From: Sarcocystis neurona
Taxonomy: Eukaryota > Apicomplexa > Conoidasida > Eucoccidiorida > Sarcocystidae
Assembly (NCBI GenBank): GCA_000727475.1
Contig: KL647306.1
Location: forward strand, 1,671,899-1,735,898
Reading direction: 5' to 3'
DNA length: 64,000 bases
Part shown: in pieces, positions 1 through 10,091 of the stretch
Position numbering within the stretch: the stretch's first letter is position 1
Layout of the letters: every line of letters starts with the position of its first letter
The notes under the pieces: model-generated
Told to the model about the DNA's origin: nothing
Seen by the model: the letters and a program-made list of their open reading frames with translations, nothing else
Database searches by the model: none
Translations under genes and position numbers: made by a program

Positions 1-59
1 CTACGACTAGCAACACGCATAGATACATACACAGACTTCGACTTGCTAAGTGTCACCAC

Positions 60-245
60 CACATATAAATATATATATATATATATAGACAGATAGATTG
101 GGACTTGCTAAGAATCACGCGCATATACATATATATACAGACTTTTACCTGCTCAGAGTCACGTGCATATATATATATATATATATATACATATATATAT
201 ACATATACATATATATATATGTATATGTATACATATAGAGAGACT
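60..245. repeat. Alternating TA/TG/CA microsatellite
   Basis: Runs of ATATAT interrupted by single C or G at alternating pyrimidine-purine positions. Similar tracts recur through the repeat-rich part of the window, for example 770-960, 1430-1520 and 1690-1730. The long Ile-Tyr reading frames here are a product of this repeat and are not genes. Confidence 0.9.
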
Positions 246-335
246 GGGACTTGCTACGAGTAACAACGGAGATGGATATGCAGATAGATTTGTAGTTGTG
301 ACGATTGACACCGCGCATGAAAAGGAGAGCAGGCG

Positions 336-626
336 TCAGCAGTCAGCAGCAGAGAGCAGCGAGCGACAGGAGACGGGAAGATGTGGGGCCTCGGGTGTAC
401 GTACACCGCCCTGCGCGTCGGCGGTCGACACGCTACACTCACCCGCTGTTCGGAAGAAAAGTTGCATGTCTGCTGCTGCCGTCTCGGCCCCTGTGATTCG
501 TCCTCTAGGCTCCGCTGCTGCTGCTCCTCCTTCGCCTCCTCTTTCAGCTACTTCTCCACTTCCTCCTCCTTCTGCTGCTCTTCCTGCTGCTTCTGCTGCT
601 TCGCTGGTGGACAAGCCTTCGCACAA
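336..626 (-). CDS. Possible 3' coding segment of the minus-strand low-complexity gene
   Basis: On the minus strand a frame of about 96 codons is rich in Ala, Glu and Gly and has the CAG-on-sense-strand composition seen in the better supported exons of this window. It lies downstream, in minus orientation, of the large frame at 1686-3602, so it could be a further exon of that gene. Possible acceptor AG sites occur near 610-625. No domain is recognised, the start shown is not convincing as an initiator, and the call rests on composition and position only. Confidence 0.2.
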   Translation of the reverse strand: MCEGLSTSEAAEAAGRAAEGGGSGEVAERGGEGGAAAAEPRGRITGAETAAADMQLFFRTAGECSVSTADAQGGVRTPEAPHLPVSCRSLLSAADC

Positions 627-759
627 TCACCGCCGCAAGTCACACCGGGAAGTCCGGTCGCACGAGGTGCCACCCACGGAAGAGAAGTGCTCTTACAGAA
701 GAAAAAAGTGCACACCACCCGTCAAAAAGTTTCCTCCTCTCCTTCTTTCTGTATTTCTC

Positions 760-1750
760 TCTCCATATATATACATGTTACATATATATATATACATATG
801 TACACCAGCAAGTTTCCATTTGATGTGTGTACATATATATATATATATTGTATAGATGCCTGTACACGCCTATACATGAATATATATATATATATGTCGG
901 CGGAGATGCATATGTAAGTATATACACACACGTACACATACATATATATACATGTATATATATACATACAAACGCATAAAGTCTCTGTGTATATTTGAGT
1001 ATACACGTATAGTTGTAGATTTCTCAATTGCCAAGTCTTGACGCAGGAGTATACCGGCATATACGTCCATCTACAGTACATATATATATATATAAGTACA
1101 GACACAACACACATGCATATATATGTGTGTAAGAGAGAGAGAGGAGGTGCCTTCTCCGGTCCACTTTCCGTTTGCTGCAGTGGTCTGCAAAAGAAGGAAA
1201 TGTATCGAAGTTCCCTTTTCCGTTTCTGACTGACACGGAAAAAAAGGCCCCTCTACGCTTCCTTTTTCTCCACGGAAAGGGCCACAACTTCCTGCAAATG
1301 TGGACATGCATGCGTGTGGGGATGTACACCCCTGCCCACACATATATATGAGAGAGACACGTACATATGTGGTGCAGACATATATGTGTACGGAGAGAGA
1401 AATACCTATATATGTGGTGTACACATATGCATCTACTATATATATACACATATACGTAGAGAGAGAGAGACGTATATATGGGGTGTACGCATGTATACAT
1501 ATATAAATAGAAGGATGCGTATACGTGTATATGTATACTTATGCATATATGGAGAGCGACAGCGTACGACGTGTCCAGCATTATCGGTGTACACATATAT
1601 ATAAATTCTCATCTCTTTAACAGAAAGCTACTAATAGAAATAGACACATGTACATTTGTCTGAATGCCTGCAGACAGTTCACTGCTTATGTGCATGCATA
1701 TATATATATATATATGTGTATGGATATATGTGTGTGCGTGCATGCGAGAG
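760..1750. repeat. AT-rich alternating repeats, no gene seen
   Basis: Mostly pyrimidine-purine alternating microsatellite with purine GAGAGA stretches near 1130-1145 and 1390-1480. A unique stretch at about 1145-1300 has no convincing frame on either strand. Confidence 0.7.
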
Positions 1751-3602
1751 TATGTCGGGGAGTACTTTTTTTACTTGTACTTCCCCACGAGAAATGCAAG
1801 TCATCTGCGTCGATCAGCGAGGTCCAGATGGCGGCCGAAGGCGTTCCTGCTGCTGTTGCAGCTGCTGCGAGCTGCAGCCGGGTATGCGTCTCGGGCGAGA
1901 GCGGCAGCAGAGGCGGTCGCTCGCCCGTTGCTGCTACCATCGCTGCAAGTACTCGTAGCTCCTCGCTGCTGCGCGCCCTGCCTTCTGCGCCGAGAGTTTC
2001 ATAACTTCCTCCGGCTGCTGCTTCTTCGCTTCTATCCGCTGCTACCGCTGCATCCCGCTCTGGCGTCCCTCCCGGTAAAACTGCTGCTGCTCCGTCTACG
2101 AGTGCTGCAACAGTCCCGGCAGTTGCTTCTGCTGCGGCGTCTGCTCGCCTCGCTGCTGCAGCGTCTTCTTCTCTCCTTGCTGCTGCTTCTGCTCCTCCTC
2201 CTCTCCTTGCTGCTGCTTCTGCTTCTCCTCCTCTCCTTGGTGCTGCCGCTTCTTCTTCTCGTCTCTCTGGTGCTGCCGTTGCTGCTGTCTCCTCTTTCGC
2301 TCTACGTGGTGCTGCTGCCGAGACTGCCAGCCCTTTAGCTGTCGCTCCCGTTGCCGCTGCTGCCGGGCGGTGTGCTACTGCAGCTTCTTCTCCGTGTGCT
2401 GCTGTTTCTTCTCGCAAAGACGCTGCTGCTGCCGTACGCGCTGCTGCTTCTGCGCCTTGCATTCCGTCCCCTGCTCCTGCTGCAGTTCTTGCTGCTGCAG
2501 CCAGCCCAGCGGTGTGCGCTTGTCCAAGCCTCGCCGGTGCAGTAGCATTAGCTCCCGCAGATGGGGCTGCTGCTGCAACAGTTGCTGCTGCTGCGTAGTC
2601 GGCTACTGTGCGTCCCTCCTGGAGCGTTGCTACTTCTGGGGAAGCTGCTGCTTCCGCAGGCTTCGTGGACTGCGAATCTACAGCAGCAGCAGCAAAGCGA
2701 CGGAGACTGCAGTCGCTGCTGTGAAGAAACGCTGCAGCAGCAATGAGGTTGCGGTCGCGGACAAGGCCGTGCAGACGCAGCAGTGCATGTAACAACCGCA
2801 GCAGCTGCTGTGTGGAGACTCCTTCTTGCCACTCGTGTACGAATCGCTCATCCCGTCGCTGAAGCAGGTGCACACACATTTTCCGCAAAATTTGGTGCTT
2901 TTCCGCAACGTAGGCACTCCACAGTCGCTCCATTTCCTGAACGACCTGCTGCTGCTGCTCTTCCTGCTGTCGCTGCCTCTGCGTCGCGCTGCCGCTACTG
3001 CGCGTCCTCCTGCCGCTGAGACTCCCAGAAGACCACTGCTGCTGCCGCCGACGCTGCTGCTGCTGCTGCAAAGATAGCTGCTGCTGCTGCAGATATTGCT
3101 GCTGCTGGTGCAGCATGAGTCTAAAGTGTTCGTTCAAAAAGGCGTCGCGCAGCAGCAGAGCGTCGCACAAACGCAGCAGCCCGTCGAAGGAGATCCGAGC
3201 GTGCCGGTGAGCGCAGCTCTCGCCAGAGGCTGCAGCACTGCCGACGGCGTCCTCATCGCTGCTGCGGAAACTGCAGGCGGAGGAGCTGCCGCTGCTGCTG
3301 CACCTCCCGCTACCGCCACTACGCAGCTGCTCCCCGGCAGGGCGGTCGCTGCCGGTGAGACGCCTCTCCAGATCTGCGTGGGTCGCGCGGGGGCTCCTGG
3401 CGCTGGGACTGCTGCTCTCCCTGTTCGCCGGGCAGACCCTGTTGCTGCTCTGGCTACTGCTGCTGCTCTGCCCGCTGCTGCTGCTGCTCTGGATCTGGCC
3501 GCTTCCGGTCGTCAGAGTGCTGCTGCCGTCACTGCTGCAGCGGGTGGCGGGGTTCCCGCTGCTGTTGCTGTTGCCGCCGTGGAGACAGCAGGGAGAGAGC
3601 AC
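1686..3602 (-). CDS. Low-complexity Ala/Gln/Ser-rich protein with coiled-coil centre (large exon)
   Basis: A minus-strand frame of 638 codons. The N-terminal third is Ser/Gly-rich. The middle holds a charged helical block with runs of Gln (codons CAG on the sense strand), including short stretches such as EMERLWSAYVAEKHQILRK and LLRLLHALLRLHGL. The last third is Ala/Glu-rich. No known domain is recognised. The listed start is GTG, and the frame stays open upstream to at least about 3710 without an ATG, so this is probably an internal exon or the 5' exon has a different boundary. The last residues before the stop at 1686 come from microsatellite; donor-like GTACAA and GTAAAA at about 1780-1790 suggest the exon ends there and splices on. 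Strand choice rests on CAG polarity and on continuous charged helical sequence in this frame only. Confidence 0.5.
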   Translation of the reverse strand: MLSPCCLHGGNSNSSGNPATRCSSDGSSTLTTGSGQIQSSSSSGQSSSSSQSSNRVCPANRESSSPSARSPRATHADLERRLTGSDRPAGEQLRSGGSGRCSSSGSSSACSFRSSDEDAVGSAAASGESCAHRHARISFDGLLRLCDALLLRDAFLNEHFRLMLHQQQQYLQQQQLSLQQQQQRRRQQQWSSGSLSGRRTRSSGSATQRQRQQEEQQQQVVQEMERLWSAYVAEKHQILRKMCVHLLQRRDERFVHEWQEGVSTQQLLRLLHALLRLHGLVRDRNLIAAAAFLHSSDCSLRRFAAAAVDSQSTKPAEAAASPEVATLQEGRTVADYAAAATVAAAAPSAGANATAPARLGQAHTAGLAAAARTAAGAGDGMQGAEAAARTAAAASLREETAAHGEEAAVAHRPAAAATGATAKGLAVSAAAPRRAKEETAATAAPERREEEAAAPRRGGEAEAAARRGGGAEAAARREEDAAAARRADAAAEATAGTVAALVDGAAAVLPGGTPERDAAVAADRSEEAAAGGSYETLGAEGRARSSEELRVLAAMVAATGERPPLLPLSPETHTRLQLAAAATAAGTPSAAIWTSLIDADDLHFSWGSTSKKSTPRHTLACTHTHISIHIYIYIYACT

Positions 3603-3631
3603 GGCGTGTACAGCTACAGCAAAGAGACGGT

Positions 3632-3889
3632 TTAAGGGAGGAACATCAAGTTTGTGGGGTTCGTACGCGTAGACCGGTCGACGCAGCAGCGTGGGAAAGT
3701 GCGTCGACCTTTCGCTCTCTCCTGCGGCTGCTGCTGCCGCTTCCTCTGCTGCGCCTGCTGTCCCCGCTCGTCCACAGCGGACGCCCCTCCTCGGCCTGGG
3801 CGCGTAAAAGTGGTGGGCGACCGCTTGCAGGCACGTGGCGAGATCCTGGCGTTATCCGAGAGAAAAGCAACAAATTCAAGTGCACACAC
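3632..3889 (-). CDS. Possible 5' exon of the minus-strand gene at 1.7-3.6 kb
   Basis: An ATG-initiated minus frame of 85 codons with mixed early sequence followed by a Gln/Arg-rich block (QQAQQRKRQQQPQERAKGRR). It lies just upstream of the large frame at 1686-3602 but is in another phase, so joining them needs an intron I could not place. The region is CTG-rich on the plus strand, that is, CAG-rich on the proposed sense strand. No domain recognised. Confidence 0.2.
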   Translation of the reverse strand: MCALEFVAFLSDNARISPRACKRSPTTFTRPGRGGASAVDERGQQAQQRKRQQQPQERAKGRRTFPRCCVDRSTRTNPTNLMFLP

Positions 3890-5820
3890 ATGGCAACGTT
3901 TTCACAAGAATAAACATATAAACACACAGGTGCATGCGTATACAGATCTACCAGCGTAGACACACGTGGCGAGACCTGCGCGAGGAAAATACATATGTGT
4001 ATATATTGATCTACAAATACATATGTATACACACACATGCAGCGAGATGCTAACAAGAATATATATATGTGTATTTTCCAGCAATTACACACACGTAGTA
4101 AGACGCGCAATATATATATATATGTGTATGTCTGTATATGTGTATCAGGGTATACATACTGAGAGGAGCATGGAGAAGAATCCACACATGCAGATATTTA
4201 TTAAGTTGCATGTGCACGTATATCTCTGCGCGGGTCCCCGCGATTTGCATGCAGCATGCATCAGCAAAATTACTTCTCTTCTAACGCGCGTCGGTGCCGT
4301 CCATACGTTTCCTGTGCATGCGCAGTGACAGAGGGACACCAAAAAGAGAAGAAGGGAAGACCGAAGCAGAACAAAACACCCACACATGTATACACGTATG
4401 TATGTATATGAAATGTATGTACGCTGGTCTCCACACATATATATATAGACAGGTACCTATTATGCCTGTATATATATGTGTGTGTTCCCCTTGACCACCA
4501 CGTACATATATATATGTGTATGGAGATATGCAAATACATATATTTCCACACACACAATGTGCATGCATAGACACACACACACACGTTGATTTAGATATGC
4601 CTCATCGATAAATAGGCATGCCGTTAAAAGGGAGACGAATACTTCTCTCCGAATACTGCGGTCTCTATGCTTCGTCTTGTCCACCACAACGCATGCATAT
4701 ATGCGTACACGTTATCGCATGCACATATATTTAGAGACATGCAGAAAGACCTTCCTGTGTGTGATATCTTCTGCCAGTCCAGGCGTATCCACAGCTATCC
4801 CGGCCAGATATACTTCGAAACATATATGCGTGGAAACATATTTATATGCACGCTGTAGTGCATGCGCAGTATACGATGTCTCCGTAGGGAGAAGAAAGCA
4901 GCCGTGCAGACCGAGCGACTGCATGCGTGTCCCTATCTTTCACAAGACTCTACGGAAGGGAAAACAAGACGAAAATACTGCATGCGATGCCCCGTCTCCC
5001 TGTATTCACATCTACACAAATATATATATGATGCCTCTATATACGCATGCAAACATACATAGAGACACGTAGTTAGGTGCAGATATTAATATACGTATAT
5101 GATACCTCTATATACAGATGCGCACATACTTATACACAGACACATATATATATGCGCGGCATTGGTTTATGAGAGTGAATTCCTGAAAAGGCTTTTCTTT
5201 TGACACACATCTACACATGCACATATATATACATATATATGTATCCACACGTAAAGAACTGATAGGTGTATATACAGATAGGAAAAAGAAAAAGTCTCCT
5301 CGTCGAAGCGAAGAAGGCACGTGGGCTGCAGCTGATGACGACGACGCAGCAGCGAGGCTTCTTTCACGTGCGCAAAAACCGACACTTCTACAGGCGCTGC
5401 GCAGGCATTCGCACATCCGGGGCATATATACAAATAATCTCCTTCATACACATATACACATATATGTACCTACAGACGTATACATATATATATATATATA
5501 TGAACTTAGAGACACATATATATATGTGCTTAGAGACGCATACAAATATATATATATGTATATGTATACATCTGTATGGATAAACAAGTGATTCTGGGCG
5601 CCGTACAACACGTATAGGTCCACACGTGTATATAGGTAGGCACAAATATATATATATATATATATGGAGAGACACAGAGAGATATATATGGAGAGAAGGT
5701 GGCTTGTGTAGGGAGAGGCTTTCATACGTACGCAGTAAAATACGTCCACTGCTGCAGCCCTACGTATATATATGTGCCGCCCTCTTTTCGTCTCTTCTTA
5801 TATATATATATGTATAAGAA
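3890..5820. repeat. Repeat-rich spacer without a convincing gene
   Basis: Interspersed alternating pyrimidine-purine tracts (about 3985-4145, 4385-4535, 5215-5260, 5450-5580, 5645-5700) separated by unique sequence. All frames here are made of Tyr, Ile, His and Cys codons of the repeats. No supported coding region. Confidence 0.7.
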
Positions 5821-5823
5821 GCC

Positions 5824-6040
5824 ATGGGCATGTGCGCCTCTCAGTTTGGAGAGGAGCGTCTTTTGCCGGGAGGCCCCAGGTGTAACGCACATCGGGAGAG
5901 AAGCGGCAGCGCCAAGCAGGAGCCTCTGTCTCGACAGCGGCAGCAGCAGCTGCAGCAGACGGTAGAGCAGCAGCAGCAGTTCGAAGAGCGGAAGGCGAAG
6001 GAAGCGCAGCAACGAGAGAGTCGAGAAGGCCTGCAAAAAA
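5824..6040 (+). CDS. Candidate first exon, Met-Gly-Met-Cys start then Gln-rich helix
   Basis: An ATG at 5824 in a good eukaryotic context (GAAGCCATGGG) opens a frame starting MGMCASQ, which resembles an N-myristoylation plus palmitoylation signal (Gly2, Cys4). It is followed by a basic segment and then a Gln/Glu/Lys-rich helical stretch containing QQQQFEERKAKEAQQRESRE. The triplet tract at 5936-5990 is CAG on the plus strand, as in supported exons, and switches at about 6050 to CTG, as in supported introns. A donor-like GT is near 6040. No domain is known. The minus strand is also open here as poly-Gln followed by poly-Ala, so strand and even reality are uncertain. Confidence 0.35.
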
Positions 6041-6049
6041 AACGCGGTG

Positions 6050-6135
6050 CTGTTGCTGCTCTTGCTCGTGCTCTTGCTGCTGCTCTTGCTGCTGCTCTTG
6101 CTGCTGCTCTTGCTGCTGTTGCTGCTGCTGGTCTC
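6050..6135. repeat. CTG/CTTGCTGCT triplet tract
   Basis: About nine copies of a CTTGCTGCTG-type unit on the plus strand, Gln/Glu-Gln repeats on the other. It encodes homopolymer in several frames, so frame openness here carries no information. Confidence 0.85.
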
Positions 6136-6659
6136 GAAGACGTGGGAGGCGTCCCTCTACTCCCCACCTGCAGGGCGCACGCCAGCGCATGCATGCGAAA
6201 AGAGGAAAAACAGTTGGAGACCTGCTGCGCGCATGCATCAGGGCGTCACCATGGCACAGATGAATCTCCTTTTTATATGGGCCTTCCACCATACGCATAT
6301 ATATACGCATGTGTGTTGGTTTGCGTCTTTGACGCTGAGCGCCACGTCCTCGTTTCTGCATGAGCGTGTACGTGTCTTCCTCTACCTACGTGCACAAATA
6401 TGTGTGGTGGACGACGAGCGCAGCAGCAGGGAAGACTGCCGCAATTCCCGTAGAATGGAAGAGAGGCACACGGGAAGAAGAAGTGCATGTGTTTTTCTCG
6501 CGTACGCATTTGCGAAACACAAAGGAGCAGCAAAACAGCACTGCCCCGCATTTATTTTCATGAGTAGAAAACCATGCACCGCTGCAGCTGCTGATTGACA
6601 GCATATGCGTGTGGGGCGGGGAGGGGAGGGCGACGAGGCCACCGGTGTATATGCGTGCG

Positions 6660-6870
6660 CTGCCTCTCGCAGCAGCAGGACCGGCTCGGTCAGCAGCGCC
6701 GTCATCCGACAGCGTGGAAAGGAGCAGCAGCAACAGCAGCGACGACAAGGCAGCAGACGGAGAAGACGACAACGAAGCGGGAGAGAAAAAGAAGGTGCTG
6801 CTGCTGCAGCAAGTGCTGGGGAAGGAGAGCAGCACAGCTGCTGCAGCAACACCAGCACACCCCCTTCGCA
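6660..6870 (+). CDS. Candidate exon, Ser/Asp/Glu-rich acidic segment
   Basis: Plus-strand frame with a Ser/Asp/Glu-rich acidic run (SSSNSSDDKAADGEDDNE) leading into a Lys-Leu-Gln helix and poly-Ala. It has CAG polarity and acceptor-like CGCAG at about 6670. It may continue the candidate exon at 5824. No domain recognised, and the joining phase was not proven. Confidence 0.25.
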
Positions 6871-7002
6871 TGCATCTCCTTTCCCCTTTCAGCAAAGACT
6901 ACCACGTACACCCGTACGCAGAGACATACACACAAGTCTCCTGCCGCCTAGAGCAAGAAAAGGAGATGGTAATGCGTCTCTGCATGCAAATGCTTTTGTA
7001 CG

Positions 7003-7690
7003 TTGATATGTATATGTACGTGTATGCATGTCTGTCTATGTATATATACGTATATGTCTATGTATGTCTATGTATTTCTCTGTATGTATATGTATATATA
7101 TATGTATGTATATATATGTCTATATATGTATATATATATATGTCTATGTATGTATACGTATATGTATGTCTATGTTTGTATATGTAAATGTATGTGCATA
7201 CATGTATATATATGTATATGTGTGTCTATGTGTGTCTATGTATGTCTATGCATGTCTATGTATGTCTCTGTATGTAGGTGTATATGTATGTATGCACATG
7301 TATGTGTATATATATGTATGTATATATATGTCTGTGTATGTATATGTATGGGTATGTATGTATATGTATGGCCATGTATGTATATGTATGTATATTTATA
7401 TGTACACACACGTATATACATGTATATATCTGTATATGCATCGCTATGTATGTCTATGTATGTATACGCACGTATATATATGCGTATGTATATATATGTA
7501 TATGTATGTATATGCATGTATATGTGTATGTATGTATATGCATATATATATATATGTACATGTATGGCTATGTATATGTATGTATGTATATGTATGTACA
7601 TGTATGTATATGTGTGGATATGTACGGATATGTATGTATATGTATGGTTATGTATGCGTATGTATGTACGTGTGTGTGTGTGTGTGAGGG
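7003..7690. repeat. TATG-type alternating pyrimidine-purine tract of about 690 bp
   Basis: Nearly unbroken pyrimidine-purine alternation made of TATG, TATA, TACG and TGTG units, ending in a short TG run. This is the longest such tract in the window. Open frames through it (Met-Tyr-Val repeats) are trivial results of the repeat. Confidence 0.95.
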
Positions 7691-7704
7691 TGAATGTGAA
7701 TGTT

Positions 7705-8074
7705 GCAGAGATGCAGAGAAGCGTCGAAGGAGGACACGCCTGCGCAGAGACAGCAGGTGCAACGGCTTAGTAGGGACCACCGATGTAGCAGCAGCAGCAG
7801 CACCAACGGCAGCACTCGCAGCGGATTCAAGCGCAGAAGTTGCAAGAACGACAGGAGCAGCAGTAGCGCAAGTTGTAGCAGCACAAGTTGTAGCAGCACA
7901 TGTTGTAGCAGCACAAGTTGTAGCAGCACAAGTTGTAGCAGCACAAGCTGCAGCAGCAGCGGCAACAGTAACACCGGCAACAGCAGCAGCAGCGACAGAC
8001 ATAGCAGCAGCAGCAGTAAAGTGAGTGTTAAGCATAGAGCAGCAGCAGCAGAGGCGTTGAAGAGTTGCTTGTGA
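7705..8074 (+). CDS. Candidate exon with Ser/Cys or Ala triplet repeats
   Basis: After an acceptor-like GTTGCAG at about 7710 the plus strand carries a CAG/AGCAGCACAAGTTGT repeat to about 8035. One frame gives basic sequence followed by SCSST repeats, another gives AAQVV repeats. Both are open. The 15-bp unit AGCAGCACAAGTTGT repeats about six times at 7865-7945. Composition follows the exon polarity rule for a plus-strand gene, but the reading frame cannot be chosen from sequence alone. Confidence 0.25.
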
Positions 8075-8295
8075 CTTACAGGTGTACGTACACCCGAGAA
8101 AAGAAGGATAGGAGAGACGGCGGGAGCGCGAAGGCAGCTTCTCCATGCAAAAAGGGCGACCGGCAGACGAGTTTGGCCAACAAGTCGTAGCGTCCTGCAA
8201 TATTAGGCACACAAATGAATGAGACCACTTCTACACACACCGAAGAAAGCGACTAAGCCACGCCAAGAGAGGGGGAAAGGTTCTTCACGAGGAGT

Positions 8296-8350
8296 TGAAA
8301 GACGGGGAGACACGGAGACGGGGAGACAGGGAGACACGGAGACGGGGGAC
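8296..8350. repeat. Short purine-rich tandem (GGGAGACACGGAGAC type)
   Basis: About four imperfect copies of a 10-15 bp G/A-rich unit. The strand asymmetry is complete: almost no T on the plus strand. Confidence 0.85.
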
Positions 8351-9003
8351 GTTATGGCAGCATGCGTCTGCATATTAAACACGTGTGCTGGCTCGTGAAT
8401 TCGCAGCTCGGAAATGTAGGCGTGTATGTGAGCCACTCGCACTGCTTTTATTACTGCGTGTGTATCTACGAGTCCGCGCGCAGATGCAGAGCAGAGCCCC
8501 CGGCAGAAGAGACACGACGAAGCGAGGGGGTCGCTCAGCAGCTTCTTTTGAAGAAGGGAGCAGCAGAGTAGCCCCCTCAGCTGCAGCAAACTTTTGGCGG
8601 AGCACAGGCGTCCTCACAAACATACTGAAGCGCAGCAGAATCATATCTCCACACACACATATAGAGAAGGGGAGGGGGAGCAGCAGCATTCACACACATA
8701 TCTACATATATAAATGAGCATAAATAGTCCCCTCACATATTCTTTATATACGTCTGTGTGTGTGTCCATATACATATAGATAGCTAGAGAAAGTGAGGTA
8801 GGGGCACGAGCATTTCCACACGTATATATACAAGTACCAGTAGGCCTCTTGCACACACGTAGGTGTATAGAGAGAGAGACACACCGTGGGATGGCGGCCC
8901 TTCCACATATGTGCGAGTAGAACTACCACACATACATATATATCCATAGACAGAGAGAAAGGAGCAGCTACATATACGTATATATGTGTCTATAAACAAG
9001 TAT

Positions 9004-9125
9004 AGAAGACAGCTACGTATGTGTGGGTGCAAGGCGTCACACATATATATACATATATATATATATAGACGAGTAGATCTGCTAGCTACGTATGTGTGGG
9101 TGCAAGACGTCATATATATATACGT
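9004..9125. repeat. 73-bp tandem duplication
   Basis: The block AGCTACGTATGTGTGGGTGC starts at 9011 and again at 9084, each followed by AARRCGTCA and a TA microsatellite. Confidence 0.85.
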
Positions 9126-9289
9126 GTATATCTGAGAGCTGAGACGAGGTGGTCGGGGGTAGGGCCCCCATTTGCCAGAGACGTTCGGGCGCGGATGCAG
9201 AGGCAGCAGACGTGGGGCGAGAAGTACCCCCCCCACGGAAGTCGCAGACACACACACGCATGGAGAGAGCAGCAAAAGAAGAGATAAAG

Positions 9290-9450
9290 GGAGCTGCATG
9301 CGCTTCACTGCCACACAGAAATGCCCAGGTACGAAGCAGGAGGAGATGGGCGCACACACATATATATGTATATATATATGGAGAGTGAGGGGGGCAGGGA
9401 TGGCGCGTTGCATGCACTTCACTGCCACACAGAAGTGCCCACGCAGGGAT
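9290..9450. repeat. 114-bp duplication around TTCACTGCCACACAG
   Basis: The block TGCATGCRCTTCACTGCCAC and the following CACAGAARTGCCCA occur at about 9295 and 9409. A short inverted piece (GTGAAGTGCATGC) follows at about 9451. Confidence 0.8.
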
Positions 9451-10091
9451 GTGAAGTGCATGCAAATATATTCGTAGAGAGATGGAGAGGGGAGGCGGCG
9501 AAAGGGCGTTGTAAAGATTCCTCTGCAAAACGCAGACATGCCCGTATATGATGGAGGCGGAAAGCATGCAGATATATATGTGGGGAGAGACAAAGGGGGG
9601 GGGGTTGGAACCACCTTCGTAAGAGGTCGGGAGAAGATACGTGTATATACAAGGATATACAACCCCTGTATACCTACGCGTCTCCCGCGGGGAAGTACAC
9701 GTATCGTTTAAAGGTAAACACATGCGTATACACATAAATGGACAGGTTTTCTAACGAACTCCTGGAAGGGGAAGTGTGGGGAGAAGAGATAGATGGGCGT
9801 GCTGCACAGACAGAGAGACAGAGTCGGAAGTGGCAGCCGCTTCAAATTCCTGCTGGTAGGCTGCCGCCGGTTGCCTCTGGCTGCCTGCGGAGACGGAGGC
9901 GGCTACGCCTGCTGCTGCTGCTGTGCTGCCACGGAGACGCGTTGCTGAAGCACCCCAGGGAAGCAGCCCTGCCACGCAGTCACAGCTTGTTTCGGGGAAG
10001 GGCGCTGCCGTCCTGCTGCTGCTGGGTTGAGACCGCTACCTTTCCTCGCATCAGTGCCGACATTGCTGCTGTTGAAGCCACCTGCCTCCTG

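Larger units (their letters stand above)
8075..9735. other. Spacer with small tandem repeats, no convincing gene
   Basis: 8296-8350 is a purine-rich GGAGACACGGAGAC-type tandem. 8600-9130 is microsatellite. Two local duplications are listed separately. Short frames exist on both strands but none has exon-like composition. Confidence 0.6.

Noticed and set aside
163..1604. Overlapping frames of Ile-Tyr-His repeats on both strands
   Set aside because: They are translations of alternating TA/CA/TG repeats and stay open because the repeats lack stop codons in those frames.
7003..8024. Plus frames of about 250 codons of Met-Tyr-Val-Cys
   Set aside because: Product of the TATG-type tract; no change of composition at any likely exon boundary.
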